Shown: positions 45,030 through 55,390 of the stretch, in pieces
Position numbering within the stretch: the first letter of the stretch is position 1
Layout: every line of letters starts with the position of its first letter
From: Nectonema munidae
Taxonomy: Eukaryota; Nematomorpha; Nectonematoida; Nectonematidae
Length of the DNA stretch: 64,000 bases
Reading direction: 5' to 3'
NCBI GenBank assembly: GCA_030549495.1
Contig: JAUIRK010001031.1
Span: forward strand, 434,001-498,000
The notes under the pieces: generated by a model
What the model saw: only the letters and a program-made list of their open reading frames with translations
The model's database searches: none
What the model was told of the DNA's origin: nothing
Translations under genes and position numbers: made by a program

Positions 45030-45240
45030 CAAACAAGCGGTTCCTATAAATAGACCAATTCGTCTAAAGTCATTAGGTCTAAAACTGATTTATCTAATTT
45101 GAGGACAATAGCTTGATACGATTGGTCCAGTGGCGGTTCGTGTAATACCAATTGGTCTAAAATAGACCAATTTTTCTAGACAGCAGGTCTAAAACTGATT
45201 TCATTTAATGTCGATTAGTCTAAAATTTATATTAAAAAAA
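45030..45240 (+). repeat. Internally repeated MITE-like block with 'atagaccaatt' words
   Basis: 'aaatagaccaattcgtctaa' then '...aggtctaaaactgattt' (45045-45095) recurs as 'aaatagaccaatttttctag' then '...aggtctaaaactgattt' (45163-45202). In between is 'cagtggcggttcgtg' (45130-45144), which resembles a hAT-type terminus. The pattern of many short '(ga)ccaatt' words is like the element at 31459-32486. Ends not defined. Confidence 0.4.
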
Positions 45241-46515
45241 AGGATGGTATAAAAACAAAATATTAAATTATAATACTTAATTTGATAAAAATCCTAAAAA
45301 AATCAAAATACAACATAATTAGCAATATTTTCTATTTTGGTCTTATAAGCCAGCGCTCGTAGAAAATATAAATATTGTCTTTTGCGTTAAAAATCGTCAA
45401 AATTATCTTTTCACATTCTACGTCTTTTCTCTTTAGTTTAATGTTAGACCCTCGTCGAATAATGCATTGAATCACATCCTCCACATTTTTTGATCTTTTT
45501 GCAGTTCTTTAATAAGTTTCAAAACGCCAACCTGTGCAGAATCCAGTAATATTTCTAAGGTTTATTTAGTATAGGAAGATAAGAGAAATGGAGAAGTTTA
45601 CTAAATAATTCATTATTCGTTTACTTACCAAGTATTAATATTTGTTAAATTTTTGACTTTTAAGTTAATCTTGTAAATAGTTAACGAAACAATTAGATTC
45701 CGTTATTTTAGATTTAAATCCGTTAAAAGCTAAAGATGGAACTCACTATATGATTCAATACTGGTTGTTGCCATTTTAGTAAAGAAATGCATGCTCCTCA
45801 CATAATAATGGGTCATCTAATTATAGATCTATAGCTCTAACAATCAAAAGCTTTTTGTAGATGAAGACTGCGAATTAGCTGATTCTTTCCTCGTTAAGTT
45901 TTCTCTCATCTTGTTAGGAATAACACCAGTTAAATTTCGAAATAAAGAAACCATGGAAATTTTGGTTCAAGAAAAGTAATGCACTTGCGATATGACCTGA
46001 ATCAGTGAAGATAGCAAAATGAGGATGATTTTTTAGCAGTATAATAAGATCGAAAACAAAGAAGTGGGGCTAGAATTCAAGTAAAGATAAAGCCCCCAAT
46101 TTGGTAAAGACTTAAATGCAAATTAAATCTTGGTGAAAAATGCTGATTTTTAGGTGTAAAGTTTTGGTGGATTTATTTATCACATTTAACACAACAATTT
46201 ATTCAAGTGCAGCAGTTGAACTCTTAAAACTTCTAAGTTAGCCTTCCAGTAAGCACTGATATAAAAATTAAAGTAATTATATTTTTTGAATATAATAAAA
46301 ACGGTGTAATACTTTATAACAAATTTCAGGGTTGAAAAAAAACATAGCTTTTATCATCAAGTTTAGTGTGCTGAATTCGAATTTGATAACAAAAATTTTT
46401 CACGTCATATTTTTTTGTAAATAGCTAATTTAATAATTACGCAATATATGCTCATTTCTAATAATGTCATAAATGTATTTGGTTACTATACTAAGATTAG
46501 ACTGGTTAATTGTAT
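45241..46515. other. Intergenic, no recognised feature
   Basis: 'agaccctcgtcgaataatgc' near 45448 resembles a Tigger-type terminus but has no partner. Otherwise unrecognised. Confidence 0.35.
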
Positions 46516-47890
46516 TTATTTTAAAAATATATATTGAAACAGCATATTTTTAGCGTTATACAATGTATTAACCTTGATTCTTGTATTTGCTTTTTCTTTT
46601 ATAAGATGTTTCAGGTTCCAGCATAAGTCAGCAAGCATAGCAGGGCTCCACTTCCCCTTGTACCTTTTTTGCATTAAAACTATATCTTCGTGGAACTCTT
46701 CATGCTCATCACTCATATCTGCGGTATTCTCCGAAAAGAAGGACATATGAGAATGAAGAAAATGTATTTTCAGTGACATATTGCACCCGAGATCTTTGTA
46801 GCTTTTGATTAGTCTTTCTGCTTTAATTTCTGGCCGTGTTTCTTGGTATTTTCCAAGAAGACCTTTGCATACAGGGCGTGAGTATGGTTGGTTAGATGCC
46901 GGATTCGATGGGTTCGATCCTACATCAACCTTGCTTTACTCATAGTTCGATACAAGCGGTGCAATTGTGCCTTTTCAATGAAAACACCCTACGGTACCAT
47001 TACGATTACATCTTTGAACACTTGCCATGCCGCTAGCTCAGTTTTATCCATTGTAGCCTCGTAGTCCTTACCATGTATAAGCTTGCGAGTCTAGAGGGCC
47101 TGCAAAAATACCTTCTTTAGCATCACTTTTAGGAAAGATCCTTTTGAGATACTGGAAACAGGGCTTACTGTGTTGCAGTGCTTTGGTAAATTGTTTCATT
47201 AGGCCTAGCTTTATATGCAACGGTGCAAAATGATTCTTTCCTTCCTAACTAATTTGTCATGAATTACATTATGGCATCTAAGCGTAATAGATTCCCGATG
47301 TGGCCATTCTGAGCGTATACAATGTTCTGAATTTGCCCTGATGCCCCACTTGCAAATAAAGCACATAAATTTGATGTATCCAGTTTGTAGGCCATTATCT
47401 ATGGCCACTACTTTCAATTCTGCACAAATTAGCCAATCATACTCTTTGTATTTTATGCGTTCCAGAATAAAAGCCAGATTTTCATAGATTTCTCTCAAAA
47501 TGATTGAGTGAGCAACTGGAACAAAAGGCATAGTGTTTCCAATGTGCAACAAAACTGCTTTATGCTGTAAAGCAATTTATCTATAAATAACCTACACTCA
47601 TTCGGTTCATATGACATCGCAAGGACACCGAATAGGCCTTTGATATCATTACAGTACGTTCTAAACACACTAATTCGAACACATTCATCAAACATGTGTC
47701 ATTGTCGTAAACGTGAAGCCAATGATTCACTCTGTTGCTTAGTATGTGTGACGAACAAGATCATTGAGTTCCAGTTGCGTGATGAGTTGTCGTTTCTTAT
47801 CAGATTCAAGCTGTGTCGTATACGTTGTACCATGATATTCTGAATCTTCTGAGTTACTGTTATCATCGCTTGGTAGTTCAGAGGGATAGA
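46516..47890 (-). pseudogene. Member of a repeated, uncharacterised invertebrate gene family ('SLKIHFLHSH' family)
   Basis: Minus-strand blocks in order. About 47790: 'LITQLELNDLVRH', which resembles the family's 'ELNDLVRDLNL'. 47495-47695: 'DIKGLFGVLAMSYEPNECRL', then 'FIDK'. 47211-47552: 'IGNTMPFVPVAHSIILREIY', 'YKEYDWLICAELKVVAIDNG' and 'GYIKFMCFICKWGIRA'. 47000-47200: 'GLMKQFTKALQHSKPCFQYL', 'AKEGIFAGP'. After a SINE-1 insertion, 46516-46790: 'SYKDLGCNMSLKIHFLHSHM', 'SDEHEEFHEDIVLMQKRYKG' and 'KWSPAMLADLCWNLK'. I recall this order from many near-identical uncharacterised proteins in arthropods and cnidarians; the copy-number pattern suggests a mobile-element protein, but the function is not established. 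The copy is broken in a few places, one of them by the SINE. Confidence 0.65.
46874..46997 (+). repeat. SINE-1 copy C, inserted in the 'SLKIHFLHSH' family gene
   Basis: 'gggcgtgagtatggttggtt', 'agatgccggattcgat', 'gggttcgatcctacatcaac' (B box), 'ctcatagttcgatacaagcg', 'gtgcaattgtgccttttcaa' and 'tgaaaacaccctacggtac'. Compared with copy B about 17 bp are missing between 'ggattcgat' and 'gggttcgat', a short direct-repeat deletion. Coding sequence of the older gene continues on both sides, so the SINE is younger. Confidence 0.85.
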
Positions 47891-48869
47891 TTTTTGCCTT
47901 TTCTGTTACAACCTGCAGGAAAAAAAATAAAATGAAAAAATTGTTACTAATTTACATGAAAAATTAAACAATTATTACCTACCTTTAATATCCGCTAAGC
48001 AGAAATAGCAATATGTTGAATGGTCTCTAGGCTCCCTCCAGACCATTGTTATACCAAACATCAGTCCAGTCCTTTTGCCTTTTACCCAGGGAGAAAGAGA
48101 ACTTGTACACCTGACTCAGCATATATGAGGTGCCCAACTCTTGTCCTGGTCACCCTCTTTACATCCAAAGTACAACTCATAAAGTTACTTGACACGTTGA
48201 GTCAACTGCCTTTTGTATCGCTTCAATGTAACTAAACCACATATATAACAAAATGTTTCTAGCGACTTCTTGCATTCTCTCAGCATTTTAAATATTTCTA
48301 CTTTTACAAAAAACAGAGAAATCTGATAAATTAAAATAATGGTTAAAGCAACAAAAAACGAATAAAAAAGAAAATACATTTATCTAATAATATTGTAAAA
48401 AATAAGATGTAGCAATTTAAATCCCCATTTCGATTTACTTTTAATAACTTCCTCTATAGCAAACCTTTGCTTTTCGAAAGTTTGATTCATTTCATGTTAA
48501 TTTCTCTTTCTTAGTTCTACATTTTCTTGGTTTATCTGAAGCATTCAAACGTATAGCTTATTGTATATTAACAGAGACACGCAAACATCCCCGATTTCTC
48601 TTTAATTCGCTAACTCTCATGACCTCTTATTTAATTGACACTTCTAAAAGGATCAACACATTGTTATCTATATACATAAATATGTGAATGGATGATATAA
48701 CAGGATCCCTTAATATTCGATAGAAGGAATTTCTTGGGAAAAACTTTTAAAATGCCAGCTAAAGTATCCTGTAGGCTTCATGACAAAATTCCGCATCTTG
48801 TAATCAACTCGGTATTCGCTTTCTCCTCGATGGCATTTTCAACGTCTTTTATTTGCAATTACTTGAAGT
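47891..48869. other. Intergenic, no recognised feature
   Basis: No coding block recognised. The sequence near 48710 ('aacaggatcccttaatattc') weakly resembles the terminus of the Tigger fragment that follows. Confidence 0.35.
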
Positions 48870-49371
48870 GTTCAAGTGACCAAGAAACTTGAACTTATTT
48901 GCAAATTAAGAGCTGGAGCTACTGTGAAAAGTGTTTGTGAAGAGTAAGAGGTGAAGAAACAAATTGTGGCAGACATTCGGAAAGCTAAAGACAAACCCCT
49001 AGCCTTTTCTTTTAAGTACAGTTTGACTGAATGTCGTGAAAATTTTTCTCTTTGAAATAGAAAAAGGATGCGAGTTTCTAAGGATGGAAATTTGGAAGAA
49101 GCGGAAACGAAATGGTTTGTGGAGCAACGATCATGCGGTGTAAAAGTTCGTGTGATTGCTATTCAAGATGCTGCTCAAAAGTTAGAAAGACATATGGGAA
49201 TTAATAATTTTCCTGCTAGTGATGGGTGGTTATGGCGCTTCAGAAATAGGCAGGGGCTTTGTGATAAAGTGTTGCATGGGGAAGCAGGCAGTGACCCTCT
49301 GTTAATTCGGACAATCGGCATTATCGGACACTCTTCTCCCCTATGTAGTTCGACTTAGCGAGGGTCTACTA
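48870..49371 (+). mobile_element. Tigger/jerky-like element: DNA-binding domain and right terminus only
   Basis: Reads 'KKLELICKLRAGATVKSVCE', a stop, 'EVKKQIVADIRKAKDKPLAF', then 49068-49358 with 'KRMRVSKDGNLEEAETKWFV', 'EQRSCGVKVRVIAIQDAAQK', 'INNFPASDGWLWRFRNRQGL' and 'VLHGEAGS'. This is the CENP-B-type double helix-turn-helix of jerky/Tigger transposases. Coding then jumps directly to terminal sequence ('ttcgacttagcgagggtcta', ending near 49371 before TA), so the whole DDE catalytic region is deleted. A non-autonomous deletion derivative. The left end is uncertain. Confidence 0.75.
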
Positions 49372-51141
49372 TATATGTATATGTATTCCATATTTATTTT
49401 TATTAATCTATCTTACACTTCTATTCATTATGTATGTTTTCTTATTGTTTTTATTTTACGCGCGTGTATTATATATAATCGTATTGTACTATACACTTCC
49501 TCCTTTGTTATATTTGTCTTAATCTTAGTTATATATGTATGTATGTATGTATTGCCTTATTAAGTATATTGGTATCTACTTAACGCAACGATTGCTTATC
49601 ATCAACAGCATCATCTCCTTAACACAAGGATTGTTTATCCCCTTTAGATCTCAGTTTCACTATTTACTATTTATATATATTTGCTTTGAAAAAGGAGTTT
49701 ATACTCTGAAACTAGTCAAGAACACAAAAATAAAGTCTCCAGTTTTTACAATATTTTTTTATTTGTTATAATTTTTTCACCTCAATTGGCATATCTGTCA
49801 GAAATATTGTTTCTAAGTAAAAAATAAGTTCAAAAATTAAATTTACTCAAATTGTATTTTACAAAAAAATACCAAATTTTTTCTTGAAATATTTAAAAAA
49901 TGTCTTTAATAGTAAAGGAAGTGAGCATCAATGGTTTTTAGGTGTACATTTCAGCATAACTTATGAAGGTAATAGCTTAAATCCCCAATGCTCCCAATCC
50001 TTAAAAACGAAATCACTAAAACTGTGATTAACCATCTCAAGCATAATGCTAGCATATAGTTTATAGTAAATGAAGCAAATAAGAAAGATAGTAAAAACTT
50101 TGATTTAAAATTGTTTATTCATTTATAGTTTTTTTTAAATATATTTATTTGAGTTTTGGCAACTTTGAGTGAAAAGTCACACCGTTTTAACATGATATTG
50201 ATATGCTATTTTTTTTCAAATTTGCTATGCTACCGCAACACAAAAGGCTGAGGTGCGCAGTTGTGAACAACTGGCACCAAACAGAATTTATATTTTGGCG
50301 TATAATAAGTTTGCTTTAAACCAAACCCAAAAGCCTACCGAAAGAACTCATTATTTTTTTTCGCTGCCTATTTCTTTGTTTTTGGGCGAAATCTGGTCGA
50401 AAAAACACATTCTAATTTCGCAAACAAATGAGAAATTAATATCCATCTTTTGAGAATAGTTCAGGAAAAGGATTATAAATTATTACCAATATGAAGGAGT
50501 TCATTGAATCTTTAGTATTTCGTGGGTCAGGATGTAATCCTTGGAGAAAAATTATGATACTTTGTCTTGCACTCAACTAAGGCGTGAATCTTTAAGTTAG
50601 TTTTGAGTTAATAAAATTGTAAGAAGAAAAACATACTAACCTCCTAAAAGAAAATGTTTTCTCGCCAAAGGACGCTTAACGATTATGATAGGAACTATAG
50701 CTTCCTGAATATATTCTTGCCTGCTGAAAGCCGGTAATGCATCTGAGTAAATTGTAAGCAACTGAGATCTTAAAACTGCAAATCTCGAGGAGAGAGCCCA
50801 CAGCCGAGAAAAATTGTTGGCGAAACAATTACATTATAGGAACCTTAACACAGAAGAATCTTCTCAGATATCAAATATAAGTATACAAATGAAATCTATA
50901 TTTAAGTTTTTATTTTGCAAATATTTATTTTGTATAAATAATTTTTTCTTTTGTTCCTTTTTCTTCGCAATAACCATTTGTTGAATATATCTAACATACC
51001 GCCTTAGTTACAATTGCATTAAATCTTCAGATATTTTTTTATCAAAGCGTTTAGATATTTAAGACTAAGACTTATATATTTATTTTGAAAATAATATACC
51101 AAATTTAATATTTTATCGATAAAACTTCTTTTTCTTTTTAG
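49372..51141. other. Intergenic, with a half copy of the 51.3-kb foldback
   Basis: 49375-49771 is a TATA/TATG-rich stretch whose open frames are artefacts. 'cactaaaactgtgattaacc' then 'atctcaagcataatgctagc' (about 50010-50055) repeats one arm of the foldback at 51341-51558. Nothing else was recognised. Confidence 0.45.
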
Positions 51142-51214
51142 CAAAATTGATGATAAAGTTGAAGAATTGGAATTAGCCTATAATAATGCATCTTATTTTA
51201 CTGAGTTTGTGTAA
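51142..51214 (+). CDS. Putative terminal exon of an upstream gene
   Basis: Acceptor 'tttctttttag|CAAAATTG' followed by a short open stretch that can be read 'KIDDKVEELELAYNNASYFT' then 'EFV' and a stop TAA. 'aataaa' (51306) lies 90 bp on and could serve as a polyadenylation signal. It might be the last exon of the gene spread over 29.6-42.7 kb, or unrelated. Too short to identify. Confidence 0.25.
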
Positions 51215-51340
51215 GCTTTAAAAAGTCACTCTAAAGACCCAATTAGTAGATAAAAATATTTAAAAGGAACTTCAGTTTGAATATTCATAACATTTTCCCT
51301 CATTTAATAAAAACACAAGATATCACCAGCTTTCTTGAAA

Positions 51341-51558
51341 GCTGGTTGGTTGGTTGGTTTGAGATATCAAAGCACTTTCAGCCGTAAGGCTATATGCTCG
51401 CATTATGCTTAAGATGGTTAATCACAGTTTTTGTGAATTTGTCTCCCAACTCTAAAAACAAATTCACAAAAACTGTGATTAACCATCTTAAGCATAATGC
51501 GAGCATATAGCCTTACGGCTGAAAGTGCTTTGATATCTCAAACCAACCAATCAACCAG
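51341..51558. repeat. Near-perfect foldback, ~100-bp arms with 15-bp loop
   Basis: 51341-51442 and 51458-51558 are reverse complements with only a couple of differences. They run from 'gctggttggttggttggttt' through 'ctttcagccgtaaggctata' to 'cacagtttttgtgaatttgt', then the loop 'ctcccaactctaaaa'. A smaller palindrome, 'ccagctttcttgaaagctgg' (51326-51345), abuts the left arm. One arm is also found at about 50010-50055. As RNA it would form a ~100-bp stem. Confidence 0.85.
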
Positions 51559-53000
<1,442 letters not shown>

Positions 53001-53149
53001 TTTTGAATAAAAAATGACGATTGGAAATCGCATTTGTCACATGTCCAACGCGTGGACGAGTTACATTCACCCTCTTTACATTTTAAAGATATTGGCGACG
53101 CTTTTTTTTTGGATGAATTTCACCTGTTTGCGCATATTCAATTCGAGTA

Positions 53150-53157
53150 TGTTCCTT
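53150..53157. repeat. Merlin target-site duplication (left)
   Basis: tgttcctt, repeated exactly at 54224-54231 immediately beyond the Merlin right terminus. Confidence 0.85.
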
Positions 53158-54223
53158 GGTACTTTCCTGTTATTGCCCCAACACCCATCACTCTTCTACC
53201 ACGATAAATATTCTTGTATTGTTTTAACCTAACCTACATTAAACTTACTGTTCGAAAACTTGACAACGAAGAAAAATGCATCACCTACCTGCAAGAGCGT
53301 GGAATCGTGAAGTTGGAGCGGAAATGTGCAAATGGACACCGGATGAATCTTGTTTTTGGAGGAGGAAACAAGAACAGATGGCGCTTTGCCAAAAGGGAAT
53401 GCAGAAAGGAGTGCGAATGAATAATTGGCTTGCTGGATCAAGGCTCCCTTACGAGGACATCATTCTTTTCATTTATACATGGGCCTATGAGCTGACTTCA
53501 ATAAAATATTGCGAAAGAGAACTTGGAATGAATAAAAACACAATGGTTGACTGGAGCAACTACATGAGGGAGGTATGTCTTTGGAAGCTTCTTAGAAAAT
53601 CTGTTGTAATTGGAGGTCCGGGTATGCATGTGGAGATCGATGAAGCACTGTTTGCCAAGAAGAAAAATCATGTTGGTCGAATCCTTCCACAACAATGGGT
53701 GTTCGGAGGAATTTGCATTGAAACCAATGAAGTATTCATGGTGAATGTTCCAAATCGTTCAGCAGCTACACTATTGCCACTCATCAATCAATACATACGT
53801 CCCGGAACGACTATATTTTCCGATGAGTGGCGTGCCTATCGTACAATTAATGATGAAGGTGTTAAGGGGGTGCCAAATTACCGACATCAGACAGTAAATC
53901 ACAGCCGCAATTTTGTGGATCCCAAAACCAGAAGTCCATACTCAACATATTGAGCGTGTGTGGCGTTCTGCAAAGGTAAGAAACAAGAGGCAATGTGGAA
54001 CTAATCGAGAGATGCTATCTGGATATTTGGCTGAGTTTCTTTGGCGTCATTCATCTTCGATTATTTATGGTGGTAATATGTTTGGTGCGATTCTTTTTGA
54101 TATGGTTGAATTTTATCCACCTACAGATTAAAAGATTTTTCACTTGTTTTTTTAATACATTTGTGTACTTTAATACATGTTTTATAACATTTTGGGGTGG
54201 TGGGGCGATAACAGGAAAGTAAC
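53158..54223 (+). mobile_element. Merlin (IS1016/ISXO2-like) transposon, near full length
   Basis: 1066-bp element with ~30-bp terminal inverted repeats (left GGTACTTTCCTGTTATTGCC; right, inverted, GTTACTTTCCTGTTATCGCC) and a perfect 8-bp duplication tgttcctt. The transposase starts near 53214 and reads 'ERGIVKLERKCANGHRMNLV'; after a frameshift near 53420, 'MNNWLAGSRLPYEDIILFIY' and 'WAYELTSIKYCERELG'; then the DDE catalytic part 'MHVEIDEALFAKKKNHVGR' (first D), 'TTIFSDEWRAYRTI' (second D); and after another frameshift near 53925 'HTQHIERVWRSAKVRNK' (E). All three catalytic blocks are present, with two frameshifts. It interrupts the piggyBac coding region just before its Cys-rich finger. Confidence 0.9.
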
Positions 54224-54527
54224 TGTTCCTTAATCCCGTATTGCGCAAAAAACATTTTTTTTGGCTGTAAACATGCTCATTGTTGAATCTAGCAAAAATA
54301 TTTTCATGAGCTAGATCATGAGCAATTTTTTGATGAAATTGAGCCTTGAATTGGTGTACCCAGTCTACTTCATGATTAAATAAGAGTTGAGTGTACAAAC
54401 ATCCAAAATATTGGAGAAGAACAAAAACGGGTACCTGTTAGATTTTCGACAATATGTAAAATTTTCGACTCTGGTCCATTATGTCCACTCCATCTTTGAA
54501 CTTGTTGTAATCTAAAATGATTTCAGG

Positions 54528-55040
54528 TTTAAGATCATACTTTTCTTCATTTACTTGTAACTGAATGTGGAAGGATGATATTAGAAGAACGTTTTATTTT
54601 TCTTTTGCTTATAAGAGCATAAAACAATTGTTATTGTGGTTGTATAAATATTTTGTACTGTACAAACTTCTTTCTCTCAATTCTAAAAAACTTTGTGGTA
54701 CATCTTTCGAAAAACTTTTTATTGTAGCTGTCACTGTCAGCCCATTCGAGCAAAATTGGACAGAGATCAAACGAAATACGAGTTTAAGATCATACTTTTC
54801 TTCATTTACTTGTAACATAGGGCGGAAGGATGATATTAGAAGAACGCTTTATTTTTCTTTTGCTTATAAGAGCATAAAACAATTTTGTTATTGTGGTTGT
54901 ACAAATATTTTGTACTGTACAAACTTCTTTCTCTCAATTCTAAAAACTTTGTAGTACATCTTTCGAAAAACTTTTTTATCGTAGCTGTCATTGTCAGCCC
55001 ATTTTCGAACAAAATTCGACAGAGATCAAACGATCCGAAA
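54528..55040 (-). repeat. Tandem duplication (~255 bp) inside the piggyBac gene
   Basis: 54528-54782 and 54783-55040 are near-identical, both beginning 'tttaagatcatacttttctt' and ending 'gacagagatcaaacga'. The offset is 255 bp at the start and 259 bp at the end owing to small indels. The duplicated part codes for the middle of the catalytic domain ('RERSLYSTKYLYNHNN' region), so the protein repeats about 85 residues. Confidence 0.8.
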
Positions 55041-55390
55041 AACCTGTCTAAATTCACATTACGATTACTTTTGAAGTAAGCTTCCTTTTTAGGTAAACCT
55101 GTACCGCTGAGGTTACCTTGTTTGCCACAATATATGTTCGATTTAAGTGCAAAAGCATTTGTTGCGTCGCAAAGCCAAAATATTTTCAAACCGTACTTAG
55201 CGGGCTTTTGTGGCATATAAACTCTTCCGGGGCAATAACCTCTGAAAGAATAAATTTGCTCATCTACTCAAGTTTTCGCTTGGAACGTAGAATTTTGTGA
55301 GATTGGAATCAAAGGAATGATATATTTCGCGAATGGCGGCCAATTTGTCTTCTCGTTGACGTTCTCTTCTGTTGGATTTATCATCTAATG

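Noticed and set aside
49375-49771. Hydrophobic open frames with 'MYVCMYV'-type peptides
   Set aside because: Encoded by TATG/TGTA microsatellite-like sequence following the Tigger end.
54051-54398. 115-codon minus-strand frame across the Merlin right end
   Set aside because: It is a chance fusion of the piggyBac C-terminal frame (54224-54398) with antisense Merlin sequence.
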